Positions 39,654 through 46,949 of a stretch of 46,949 nt of DNA are shown here, one piece after another. This DNA is from DASRIA01 sp038203635. GTDB taxonomy: Bacteria; Actinomycetota; Thermoleophilia; Solirubrobacterales; JBBDJG01. Position 1 is the stretch's first letter. The number at the start of each line of letters is the position of its first letter. Below the pieces are notes generated by a model. That model made no database searches. It was not told the DNA's origin and worked only from the letters and a program-made list of their open reading frames with translations. The stretch is from the NCBI GenBank assembly GCA_038203635.1, contig JBBRDT010000013.1, forward strand, positions 1-46,949. The letters are read 5' to 3'. The position numbers and the translations under genes are program-made.

Positions 39654-41045
39654 TTGAAGGACAGACACCAGACCACGAGCCACGAGATCGAGCGCTACGC
39701 AGGGCTGTTCGCCAAGCGGACACGCCATATGCGCTCCTCGGCCATGCGGGATTTGATGGAGATCACCGCCCGGCCTGACGTGATCTCACTCGCCGGTGGC
39801 CTGCCCGACACCTCCTCGTTCCCTCCCGAGACCTTCGCCGCGATCACCGACAAGATCGCCCGGCGTTCGTGCGCGAGCGCGCTGCAGTACGGACCCACCG
39901 AGGGGTTCACGCAGACCAAGGAGTGCATCGTCGAGGTGATGGCCGCAGAGGGAATGCGCGCCGACATCGACGACATCGTCGTGACGACCGGCGGGCAGCA
40001 GGCGATCGACCTCGTCACCAAGACCCTGATCGATCCCGGCGACGTCGTGATCTGCGAAGCCCCGACCTATCCGGGCGCGGTGCCGACCTTCTGCAGCTAC
40101 GAGGCGGACGTGATCCAGATCGAGATGGACTCCGAGGGGATGCGCGTCGACCTGCTCGAGGAGACCCTCGCGCGCCTCGACCGCGAGAAGCGCCGGCCGA
40201 AGTTCATCTACACGGTCCCGACGTTCCAGAACCCGGCGGGTGTCACGCTGTCGGCGCCACGCCGCAGCCGCTTGGTGGAGATCGCGCGCGAGCGTGAGCT
40301 GCTGGTGCTGGAGGACAACCCGTACGGCCTGCTGCGCTACGAGGGCGAGCCGCTTCCTCCGCTCCACGCGCTCGACGGCGGCGAGTACGTCATCTATCTC
40401 GGCACCTTCTCGAAGATCCTGTCGCCCGGCCTGCGGCTCGGCTGGGTCACAGCCCCGGGTCCCGTGCTCTCGAAGATCAAGCTCGGCAAGCAGGCCGCCG
40501 ACCTGTGCAGTTCCTCTCTCACGCAGCAATTCGTGGAGCTCTACTTCGAAGAAGGACGCTGGCGTCGCTATGTGCAGGATCTCTGCGGCATCTACCGGCA
40601 GCGGCGCGATGCGATGCTCGACGCGCTCGCCGAGTTCTTCCCGCGCGAGGCGGAGTGGACCCAGCCCGGCGGAGGCCTGTTCATCTGGGCGACGCTGCCC
40701 GACTTCATCGACACGGGTGACCTGCTCGCCAAGGCGTTGCGCGAGGAGCACGTCGCTTTCGTACCGGGTTCGGCGGCGTACGTCGACGGCCGCGGCGGCA
40801 GCTCGATGCGCCTCAACTTCTCCGGCGCCGACGTGGACGGGATCGTCGAGGGCGTGCGCCGGATCGGGAAAGTGGTGAACGAGCAGATCGCCCTGTTCTC
40901 CACGTTCGCCGGGCCCGAGCGCAGGACCGAGACCGACCGCAGGGCGCCCGAGACACAGCCGGCCCCACCCGAGGACGCAGCTCCCCTCGCGGACGTCGTC
41001 GAGCTTCCGCGGCGCGGCGGCGAGCGGCGCGCGCAGGGTTCATGA
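39654..41045 (+). CDS. PLP-dependent aminotransferase (2-aminoadipate/aromatic type, fold I)
   Basis: About 463 residues. Fold-I aminotransferase close to LysN/ARO8-type enzymes: MRSSAMRDLMEIT and VISLAGGLPDTSSFPPE near the N-terminus, TTGGQQAIDLVTKTLIDPGD, YTVPTFQNPAGVTLS with the substrate-binding NPAG, EDNPYGLLRYEGE, and the PLP lysine in YLGTFSKILSPGLRLGW. The C-terminal 55 residues are a charged, Pro-rich extension not seen in short members. The start is uncertain: a TTG at 39654 after GAGGGA, or a GTG at 39624 after GAGG. It overlaps ddl by four bases (ATGA), so it may serve amino-acid supply for the cell wall or simply be co-expressed. Substrate unknown. Confidence 0.88.
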   Translation: MKDRHQTTSHEIERYAGLFAKRTRHMRSSAMRDLMEITARPDVISLAGGLPDTSSFPPETFAAITDKIARRSCASALQYGPTEGFTQTKECIVEVMAAEGMRADIDDIVVTTGGQQAIDLVTKTLIDPGDVVICEAPTYPGAVPTFCSYEADVIQIEMDSEGMRVDLLEETLARLDREKRRPKFIYTVPTFQNPAGVTLSAPRRSRLVEIARERELLVLEDNPYGLLRYEGEPLPPLHALDGGEYVIYLGTFSKILSPGLRLGWVTAPGPVLSKIKLGKQAADLCSSSLTQQFVELYFEEGRWRRYVQDLCGIYRQRRDAMLDALAEFFPREAEWTQPGGGLFIWATLPDFIDTGDLLAKALREEHVAFVPGSAAYVDGRGGSSMRLNFSGADVDGIVEGVRRIGKVVNEQIALFSTFAGPERRTETDRRAPETQPAPPEDAAPLADVVELPRRGGERRAQGS

Positions 41046-42013
41046 CGCCGCGTCGGGTGGCGCTCCTCAAAGGCGGCCCGTCGCTCGAGCGGCAGGTCTC
41101 GCTGCGATCGGCAGCCAGGGTCGAGGACGCGCTCGAGCGGCTCGGCGTCGACTTCGTGTCCATCGACGTAGGCCGTTCGCTGGTGGACGACCTGCGCGCG
41201 AGCGCGGCCGACGTCGCCTTCGTCGCCCTGCACGGGCGCGGCGGCGAGGACGGCACGGTGCAGGAGCTGCTGGAGATCGTGGGCATGCCCTACACCGGCT
41301 CGGGAGTGCTGGCCTGCATGCGCTGCATGGACAAGGTGCTGACCAAGCACATGCTGCTGGAGGAGGGCCTGCCGACGCCGGACTTCTTCGCCTTCAGCGA
41401 AATCGCGTTCAAGGAGCTGGGCGCCGGCGAGGCGCTGCCCGCGATCGAGGAGCGCCTTGGCTTTCCCGTCGTCGTCAAGCCGGCCGCACAGGGGTCGGCG
41501 CTCGGCATCAAGTTCGCGCGCTCGGCGGCGGACGTCCCCGAGGCGCTGATCGCTGCTTTCAGCTACGACGACCGCGTACTGCTGGAGCGACATGTGCAAG
41601 GCCGCGAGCTGGCAGTCTCGTTGCTCGAGGACGAGGATGGCGTGCGTGCGCTGCCGGTGGTCGAGGCGATACCCGAGCAGGAGTACTTCTATGACTTCGA
41701 GGCGCGCTACGAGATCGGCAAGACCGAGTTCCTCTGCCCTGCCGAGCTCCCCGACGACGTCGCCTCTCGCGCACACGACCTCGCCGTTTCCGTCTTCCGG
41801 CTGCTCGGGTGCTACGGCTTCGCGCGTGTGGACATGATCCTGAGCGACGACGACGAGCTTCAGGTACTCGAGGCCCAGGCGATCCCGGGTCTCACCGACA
41901 CGAGCCTCCTGCCTCAGGCTGCGGAAGCCGCCGGTATCCGGTTCGAGCAGCTCGTCGAGAAAATGCTTGACCAGGCGCTGGCGAGAAAGGCGGCGCCCGC
42001 AACCGCGGGTTAA
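41042..42013 (+). CDS. ddl: D-alanine-D-alanine ligase-like ATP-grasp enzyme with altered metal site
   Basis: 323 residues with the Ddl architecture: LLKGGPSLERQVSLRSA at the start, ALHGRGGEDGTVQELLEIVG, the ATP-grasp lysines (MDKVLTKHMLLEEG; VVVKPAAQGSALGI), and FARVDMILSDDDELQVLEAQ with the metal-binding Asp and first Glu. In classical Ddl the motif reads E-V-N-T-x-P-G; here it is EAQAIPGLTDTSLLPQAAEA, so the metal-binding Asn is replaced by Gln. The usual S-S-V in the phosphate loop reads S-A-L. It may still make D-Ala-D-Ala, or may be a paralogue with another acceptor. Co-transcribed with the aminotransferase. Confidence 0.85.
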   Translation: MTPRRVALLKGGPSLERQVSLRSAARVEDALERLGVDFVSIDVGRSLVDDLRASAADVAFVALHGRGGEDGTVQELLEIVGMPYTGSGVLACMRCMDKVLTKHMLLEEGLPTPDFFAFSEIAFKELGAGEALPAIEERLGFPVVVKPAAQGSALGIKFARSAADVPEALIAAFSYDDRVLLERHVQGRELAVSLLEDEDGVRALPVVEAIPEQEYFYDFEARYEIGKTEFLCPAELPDDVASRAHDLAVSVFRLLGCYGFARVDMILSDDDELQVLEAQAIPGLTDTSLLPQAAEAAGIRFEQLVEKMLDQALARKAAPATAG

Positions 42014-42510
42014 CCCGAGCCGGCCGCGAAGTCCTCGGGCGTGACCTCGTCCAGGAACTGCTTGAACTTGTCGACGACCTCCTCGGTGTCCTCCGCCTCC
42101 TGCTCGAACTCGATCGCGCTCTCCTGGATCACGTCCTCGGCGGCAAAGATCGGGGCGGAGGTGCGAACCGCGACCGCAAGGGCATCCGAGGGCCGGGAGT
42201 CGATCTCGATCTCCTGCCCGTTGACCCGCAGGGTGATCGACGCGTAGAAGGTGTTCTCCTTCAGCTCGGTCACCGAGACGCGGGTGCACTGAGCGTCGAG
42301 CTCGCTGATCATCTCGCTGATCAGGTCATGGGTCATCGGCCGCGGCGTGGTCGCGCCCTGCAGCTTCATCAGGATCGCGGCCGCCTCTGGGTGGCCGATC
42401 CAGATCGGCAGGAACTTGTTGCCGTCGATCGTCTTCAGCAACACGATCGGCTGCTTGCCGACCATGTCGAAGCTGACACCGTAGATGACCATCTCCTGCA
42501 ACTCGGTCAC
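42010..42510 (-). CDS. Bifunctional nuclease (BFN/DUF151) family protein
   Basis: 166 residues of the BFN domain family, named after a plant DNase/RNase but of unsettled bacterial function. Motifs: MVIYGVSFDMVGKQPIVLLK, FLPIWIGHPEAAAILMKLQG, RPMTHDLISEMISELDAQ, FYASITLRVNGQEIEIDSRP, SDALAVAVRTSAPIFAAEDV. The C-terminal 40 residues are acidic helix. The GTG at 42510 is preferred because AGAGG lies six bases before it; an ATG at 42540 would add ten residues. Tail to tail with ddl, sharing the TTAA of both stops. Confidence 0.9.
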   Translation of the reverse strand: MTELQEMVIYGVSFDMVGKQPIVLLKTIDGNKFLPIWIGHPEAAAILMKLQGATTPRPMTHDLISEMISELDAQCTRVSVTELKENTFYASITLRVNGQEIEIDSRPSDALAVAVRTSAPIFAAEDVIQESAIEFEQEAEDTEEVVDKFKQFLDEVTPEDFAAGSG

Positions 42511-42577
42511 TCCTGACCTCTCGACGGCTGGGTCGCCCATTATAGGAACGCCCCCCGGCAACCGGGAGGGGTTCCGA

Positions 42578-44149
42578 TCAGGGGACGATCGCGCTGCGGG
42601 CAGCGGCAATCGCCTGCTCTGCCGGCAGCGAGGTGGTGCGGCGGATGTCCGACAGCAGCCCCTGGAAGGTCTCTTCCAGCTCGTCCGCCTCGATGTCGAC
42701 CAGCTCGGCCGCCTCCTCCACAGAGGCCCCGGCATCGAAGAGGAGCACGCAGAAGGCGTCGCGGAGCTTGCCTGGTGACGCGCTCTGAATGCCCGCATCG
42801 CGGGCCAGCGCCGGGTAGGTATGGGCGCGCCAATCGGGTAGATCGACCGCCCACGGCTTGCCCCGGGCCGAGAAGACGCGGCGGTTCCCGCCCCCGTCCG
42901 ACTCTCTGCGCCAGACCTCGAGATCGTCCGCCAGTGGCTTCCACAGCGGTGCGTGGCGCACCGGCCTTCCCGCCGCGCGCATACGCGGCAGCGGCTCGAC
43001 GACGATGGTGTCGCGCCTGACCGCCGACCACCTCAGCGCCATCGCCTCGGCAGGCCGAAGTCCCGCGTATGCCATCACGCCGACGAGCGCGGCATCGCGC
43101 GTGCGGCCCTCCGCGACCAGGCGCCCCCGCATCAACTCGATTCGGCTCGCAGACAGAAAGGTGGGCCACGTCCAGTGCAGCAGCGGGTAACGCGCGCGGC
43201 GTTCGTCGCGCTTGCGACTCTCGCGCTCGCCCATCCTGGGCCCCTTCGCGTCATCGGGCACCGCGACCAGGAAGCGCTCCGCGATCATGCTCACGACGAG
43301 GGCTGGACGACAGGCCTCCACGACGTCGAGGTCGAGCGTGGGCGCGTGCGCCAATACGAGTCGCCGCCAGCACTCCGACATGTACTGCGCGATGAAGTAC
43401 GCGTAGGAGTCGCCCAGCAGCAGGCACGTCGTCGATGGGGCGACGTCGCAATCGGTGACCGCAAGCGCGCCGGTGCCCTCCACGCAGTTGTCGTAGACAA
43501 GGCGGGCATTGCGGTTTCGCATGCGGGCGAACAACTGCCTCGCTCGCCGAGGAGGATCGAGCTTCTCGCCGAGATCACCCTCGACCTCGACCTCGACGAA
43601 CAACACGTCGTCCATGTCCACCCGCCGCGTCGGAACGAGCGGCCGTGCCTCCTCCATCAACCGCATGTACGCGAGGAACGCTCCGTAGTCGGTCCAGTGG
43701 CTATCGACACGCGAGCAGACCTGGTGGTCTTCCTTCGCAGCCACCATCTCCTCCAGCGGATAGATGATCCGCACCGGCGAGTCGCTGCGATCCAGGTGAG
43801 CGAGCAGTTGATGGATCGGCCGTTCGGTCGCCATCTCGATGTCCTCGGGCAGCTTCTCCGGATACACCGAGTGATTGTTCGGCACGACCAGCACGAGGTG
43901 GGCGCAGTCGCGGCGGGCGAGCTCCTCGGTACGGCGCTCGAGCACGCGGCGCCACCCTTCGAGCTCTGCTTCACCGAGCCGCAGCCGGCCGGAGTGCTGG
44001 GCCAGGACCTTGTTGTTGTCGTCGGCCATGAACAGATAACCGTCACGACCCTCGATGAACTTTGCGTCGTAAACGATGCGCGAGCCCGATCGACCCCGCG
44101 GGGCAGCGCTCTGATGACGCGCCTGCGTCTGATCCTCTTTCCGAGGCAC
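42578..44149 (-). CDS. Fusion of AlgX/AlgJ-like SGNH domain with a degenerate tyrosine-recombinase domain
   Basis: 523 residues in one frame. Residues about 28-305 match the SGNH/AlgX-AlgJ family of sugar O-acetyltransferase-like proteins: EGRDGYLFMADDNNKVLAQH, LVVPNNHSVYPEKLPEDIEM, DSHWTDYGAFLAYMRLM and LLLGDSYAYF, giving a possible Asp149-His151-Ser248 triad. After a basic linker (about 306-325), residues 325-500 resemble the catalytic domain of actinobacterial phage-type integrases: DAALVGVMAYAGLRPAEAMA with the first Arg (365) and SPGKLRDAFCVLLFDAG in place of the usual HxLRH box with Arg463 kept; the other His and the Tyr nucleophile are missing, so it is unlikely to recombine DNA. There is no signal peptide, unlike periplasmic AlgX. 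GTG start; divergent from the M16 gene. Function unknown. Confidence 0.8.
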   Translation of the reverse strand: MPRKEDQTQARHQSAAPRGRSGSRIVYDAKFIEGRDGYLFMADDNNKVLAQHSGRLRLGEAELEGWRRVLERRTEELARRDCAHLVLVVPNNHSVYPEKLPEDIEMATERPIHQLLAHLDRSDSPVRIIYPLEEMVAAKEDHQVCSRVDSHWTDYGAFLAYMRLMEEARPLVPTRRVDMDDVLFVEVEVEGDLGEKLDPPRRARQLFARMRNRNARLVYDNCVEGTGALAVTDCDVAPSTTCLLLGDSYAYFIAQYMSECWRRLVLAHAPTLDLDVVEACRPALVVSMIAERFLVAVPDDAKGPRMGERESRKRDERRARYPLLHWTWPTFLSASRIELMRGRLVAEGRTRDAALVGVMAYAGLRPAEAMALRWSAVRRDTIVVEPLPRMRAAGRPVRHAPLWKPLADDLEVWRRESDGGGNRRVFSARGKPWAVDLPDWRAHTYPALARDAGIQSASPGKLRDAFCVLLFDAGASVEEAAELVDIEADELEETFQGLLSDIRRTTSLPAEQAIAAARSAIVP

Positions 44150-44219
44150 ACCATGAGTATCCGGGACCCGACGACCCGATGGAACGTACGCTCCAGCGTG
44201 TGTGGACCCGGGCGGTGCC

Positions 44220-45461
44220 ATGACCGAGACGATCCTTGCCAACGGCATGCCATTGGTCGAGATGCCGATGCCTGGACGGCTGGCCACGACGATCGCGATT
44301 GCGTTCCCGGCCGGCGCTCGCCACGAGACCGGAACTGAGGTCGGCGTCGCCCACCTGCTCGAACACATGTTGTTCAAGGGAACCAGGACCCACCCCACGG
44401 CCACAGAGCTGAACAGGGCTGCTGAATCTCTGGGCACCGAGCTGGACGGGGCTGCAACGGATGACTACTCGGAATTCGCGTCCGTCGTTCGAGCCGAATC
44501 GGCGATGGCAACGATCGACCTGCTGACTGGAGTGTGCGGGGAGGCACTGCTCGATGAAGCGCACCTGGAGGTGGAGCGCGCGGTCATCCTCCGGGAGATC
44601 GCCGACGCCAACGAGGATCCTGGAACGCGTGCCGACGACCGGCTGGCGGCGGCGCTCTTCCGCGGCCACCGGCTGGCGACCACCACCGCCGGCAACGCCG
44701 CTGACGTCGAGCGGCTCACGCACGACCAGGTGCTCTCGTTCCGCGAGCGCCAGTGGAGTCCCGCGGGCGGCCTCGTGACGATCGTGGGCAATCTCGAGCA
44801 GATCGATCGGGGACCGCTCGAGGAGCTTCTGCTTCGCATCCCCACGCGACCCGCAGCGCCCGCGCCGCCACCAATCGGCCCGTTCGAACGGCGGGTAGAC
44901 ATCGAGGAGCGCGACGGCGGCGTCGTTCACCTTCGGCTCGCCTACGCCTTGCCGGGGGTGAAGCTCAGTCGTGCGCGCGACCGGGCGATCGCCGAGGTGT
45001 ACTCGGACCTGCTCGGAGGTCCAATGGGATCCCGCTTGTACGAGGAGCTCCGCGAGCAGCGCGGTCTCTGCTACTGGATCGAAGGGTTCGTGTGGGGCTA
45101 CGACAACGCGTCGTTCCTATCGGTCAGTTGCAGCGTTCGGGCATCCGACCTCGGTGAGATCTACGAAGGCATCGACGCGATCGTCATGGACCTGCGCAAG
45201 AGCGGACCCTCCGACGAAGAGTCAGTCAGAGCGCGCTCGTACGCCGGCGGGGCTTCCGCACTCGCCTTCGAATCCACGAGAGCGCGTGCGGACCACGCCG
45301 TTGAGTTGATCATGGAGTACGGCGACCACGATGTCGATCCGATGCTGCACCTGAAGGCGATCGAATCGGTGAGTCCGAGGGACCTGACGGAGATCGCCGC
45401 GCATGTCGAGCCTGGTCCCTGCGTCGGGTGCGTCGGCCCGGTCACCGCCGACGAGTTCTAG
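44220..45461 (+). CDS. M16-family zinc peptidase
   Basis: 413 residues, one functional M16B-type subunit of the insulinase/processing-peptidase family. The inverted zinc motif HxxEH is in VGVAHLLEHMLFKGTRTHPT at about residue 48, and the downstream Glu is in VILREIADANEDPG. The C-terminal half has the GPMGSRLYEELREQRGLCYW segment common to active M16B proteins. No signal peptide, so probably cytoplasmic, where such enzymes clear peptides. It is divergent from the AlgX-like/recombinase fusion with only 70 bases between them, and precedes tRNA-Ile on the other strand. Confidence 0.93.
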   Translation: MTETILANGMPLVEMPMPGRLATTIAIAFPAGARHETGTEVGVAHLLEHMLFKGTRTHPTATELNRAAESLGTELDGAATDDYSEFASVVRAESAMATIDLLTGVCGEALLDEAHLEVERAVILREIADANEDPGTRADDRLAAALFRGHRLATTTAGNAADVERLTHDQVLSFRERQWSPAGGLVTIVGNLEQIDRGPLEELLLRIPTRPAAPAPPPIGPFERRVDIEERDGGVVHLRLAYALPGVKLSRARDRAIAEVYSDLLGGPMGSRLYEELREQRGLCYWIEGFVWGYDNASFLSVSCSVRASDLGEIYEGIDAIVMDLRKSGPSDEESVRARSYAGGASALAFESTRARADHAVELIMEYGDHDVDPMLHLKAIESVSPRDLTEIAAHVEPGPCVGCVGPVTADEF

Positions 45462-45471
45462 AAAACGCGAG

Positions 45472-45545
45472 TGGGCGATCCAGGACTCGAACCTGGGACC
45501 TCCTCCTTATCAGAGAGGCGCTCTGACCGACTGAGCTAATCGCCC
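45472..45545 (-). tRNA. tRNA-Ile (anticodon GAT)
   Basis: 74 bases with acceptor stem GGGCGAT/ATCGCCC and discriminator A, D-arm TAGCTCAGTCGGTCAGAGC, anticodon loop CTGATAA with anticodon GAT, and T-arm GGTTCGAGTCC. CCA is not encoded. It lies downstream of parB on the same strand. Confidence 0.97.
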
Positions 45546-45613
45546 GCTGGTACAGCGAACGCAGGCGATTCTAGCTAACGGCCGACAGCCTCCCGCGACG
45601 TGGCGGAGCGGCT

Positions 45614-46471
45614 CTACGCAGCCCTGCGGCCGGAGATCCGGCGGGCGATCTCGCTCAGCTCGGCGAGGTCGTCGAACGGTATCTCGACGGTGCCACCACG
45701 CCGCCCCAAGCGCACACGTACCTCGCAGCCGAGCAGCGCGGCAAGCGTCTCCTCGGCCGCGCGTGTGGCCTCCAGCGCATCTGCGCTCTGCAGCTTCACA
45801 GCGCGCTTCGATGCAGGGCGCGTACTGTCCCCGCGAGCGAGTTGTTCTGTCTGGCGCACCGAAAGGCCGCGCTTGCGCGCATCGCGCGCCACGCGACGGC
45901 GAGCGTTGTGATCGGGCGCCTGCAACACCGCCCGGCCGTGCCCCTCCGACAGCGTGCCCGCCTCGAGCATCGACAGCACCTCGTCGGGCAGCTCGAGCAG
46001 GCGCACGAGGTTCGAGATCGCTACGCGGCTCTTGCCGACGCGTCGACCGACCTCCTCTTTCGTCAACCCGAACTCGTCGACGAGTGCCGCGCAGGCGCGT
46101 GCGGACTCGACCGGGTTGAGGTCCTGGCGCGCCATGTTCTCGACCATCGCCAGCTCGAGCCGCTCGCCCGCGGCGGCGCTGCGCACGATCGCGGGAATGC
46201 GATCGAGACCGGCGAGTCGCGCTGCGCGCAGGCGACGTTCCCCGGCGACCAGCTCGTAACGCCCACCGGACAGTGGACGGACGAGGATCGGCTGGAGCAC
46301 GCCGTGCTCGCGCAGCGAGTCCGCCAGCGCGACCAGCTCCTGCTCGTCGAACGAGGTGCGCGGCTGACTCGGGTTCGGCGCGATGTGCTCGAGCGGGATG
46401 CGTTGCAGCGACTCGTCGGCGCTGGTCGGGAGGATCGCGGCGAGCCCGCGACCGATGCCTCTCTCAGCCAC
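45614..46471 (-). CDS. parB: Chromosome-partitioning protein ParB
   Basis: 285 residues. ParB is a CTPase clamp that loads at parS and spreads on DNA near the origin. The N-terminal domain has IPLEHIAPNPSQPRTSFD, the CTP-binding ParB box YELVAGERRLRAARLAG and the NMARQDLNPVE segment; the helix-turn-helix is LTKEEVGRRVGKSRVAISNL, and the C-terminal dimerisation part is VRVRLGRRGGTVEIPF. The GTG start at 46471 overlaps the parA stop by eight bases. No parS site (consensus TGTTTCACGTGAAACA) is seen in the window. Confidence 0.96.
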   Translation of the reverse strand: MAERGIGRGLAAILPTSADESLQRIPLEHIAPNPSQPRTSFDEQELVALADSLREHGVLQPILVRPLSGGRYELVAGERRLRAARLAGLDRIPAIVRSAAAGERLELAMVENMARQDLNPVESARACAALVDEFGLTKEEVGRRVGKSRVAISNLVRLLELPDEVLSMLEAGTLSEGHGRAVLQAPDHNARRRVARDARKRGLSVRQTEQLARGDSTRPASKRAVKLQSADALEATRAAEETLAALLGCEVRVRLGRRGGTVEIPFDDLAELSEIARRISGRRAA

Positions 46472-46949
46472 GGCTGACCACCTCTTTCGCGAGCTCGAAG
46501 TAGGCGTCGGTGCCGGCGCAGTGGGGGTCGTGATGGATCACGGGACGGCCATAGCTCGGCGCCTCGCTGATGCGCACGTTGCGCGGTATGACGGTGCGCA
46601 GGACAAGTCCTTCGAAGTGCCGGCGCAACTCGTTCTCGACGTCCTGCGCCAGTTTCGTCCGGCTGTCGTACATGGTGAGGAGCATTCCGGCGACCTCGAG
46701 TCTCGGGTTCAGCTCGCGCTGAATCAACCCCAGGGTGTCGAGAAACTGTGCCAGGCCCTCGAGGGCGAGATACTCGGCCTGCACCGGGACGATCACGCGG
46801 TCGGAGGCAACCAGTGCGTTGACGGTGACCGGACCGAGCGCCGGCGGACAGTCGATCAGGGTGACGTCAAAGCTCGAGTCGAGGTCGCCAACCTGCTCAC
46901 GGAGCCGAAAGTTGGGATTCTCCAGGTTCGGCAGCTCGACCACAGCACC
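46464..46949 (-). CDS. parA: Chromosome-partitioning ATPase ParA (3' part)
   Basis: The last 161 residues of a ParA/Soj ATPase; the start and Walker A lie beyond the right edge. Visible are the Walker B-like FDVTLIDCPPALGPVTVNAL, VIVPVQAEYLALEGLAQFLD, LTMYDSRTKLAQDVENELR and the C-terminal RNVRISEAPSYGRPVIHHDP, all standard. With parB it moves origins apart at division. Presence of parAB and the rpsF-dnaB block suggests a location in the origin half of the chromosome, though dnaA, rpmH and rsmG are not in the window. Confidence 0.95.
   Translation of the reverse strand, partial: GAVVELPNLENPNFRLREQVGDLDSSFDVTLIDCPPALGPVTVNALVASDRVIVPVQAEYLALEGLAQFLDTLGLIQRELNPRLEVAGMLLTMYDSRTKLAQDVENELRRHFEGLVLRTVIPRNVRISEAPSYGRPVIHHDPHCAGTDAYFELAKEVVSRG

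Overview
This 46.9 kb window is GC-rich (roughly two thirds G+C), almost entirely coding, and uses many GTG and TTG starts and 1-8 nt stop/start overlaps. The rpsF-ssb-rpsR-rplI-dnaB block, the parAB pair, a LexA-type box of the actinobacterial/Gram-positive form and the general style of the proteins suggest a chromosome of the Actinomycetota, most plausibly class Thermoleophilia (Solirubrobacterales or relatives). That placement is inference; no rRNA is present to settle it.

Layout. 1-1.6 kb: a solitary IS200/IS605-type tnpB broken by one frameshift, with a perfect LexA-like box just ahead of its start and the N-terminus of an unknown membrane protein running off the left edge. 1.7-7.1 kb (+): rpsF, ssb, rpsR, rplI, dnaB, a DnaC/IstB-like ATPase and purA (translation, replication and purine synthesis). 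7.1-11.9 kb (-): five tightly packed genes for an acetylated aminosugar-uronate nucleotide (2-epimerase, 6-dehydrogenase, Gfo/Idh dehydrogenase, hexapeptide acetyltransferase, membrane protein). 11.9-20.9 kb: a small ORF, a large MMPL/RND exporter, a secreted protein of unknown function, a PH-like/zinc-ribbon protein, a YihY/BrkB membrane protein, a secreted beta-helix protein and a LURP-one-like protein. 20.9-24.3 kb: tRNA-Lys, a broken YCII gene, a TPR-like membrane protein, tatC, tatA, dcd and a zinc-ribbon protein.

24.4-34.5 kb (-) is one long run of co-directional genes devoted to respiration: ABC exporter, hemB, a fused AhbA/AhbB-like protein, hemL, a HepS-like protein, a Bacillus-type bc complex (Rieske, cytochrome b6, subunit IV-cytochrome c fusion), menG and a long-chain polyprenyl diphosphate synthase. 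Heme, menaquinone side chain, menaquinone methylation and the menaquinol oxidase are thus encoded together, and the Tat system that would export the Rieske protein lies nearby. 34.5-42.5 kb: a YmdB-like phosphodiesterase, a four-gene envelope set (DUF4126-like protein, alkaline-phosphatase-fold enzyme, GtrA, GT87-like protein), a PLP aminotransferase, an atypical D-Ala-D-Ala ligase and a bifunctional-nuclease-family protein. 42.6-46.9 kb: an unusual fusion of an AlgX/AlgJ-like SGNH domain with a degenerate tyrosine-recombinase domain, an M16 peptidase, tRNA-Ile, parB and the 3' part of parA.

The most unusual signals are: the AlgX-like/recombinase-like fusion; mini-ORFs that bridge the three qcr genes, one of them bracketed by a perfect 14-bp inverted repeat; a recurring stem-loop of near-identical design at three places; a LexA-type box on a tnpB; a D-Ala-D-Ala ligase lacking the metal-binding Asn; and two heme genes with no canonical start codon at the expected N-terminus. 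No stretch longer than about 215 bases is without a gene, and I see no CRISPR array, rRNA, prophage or parS site.
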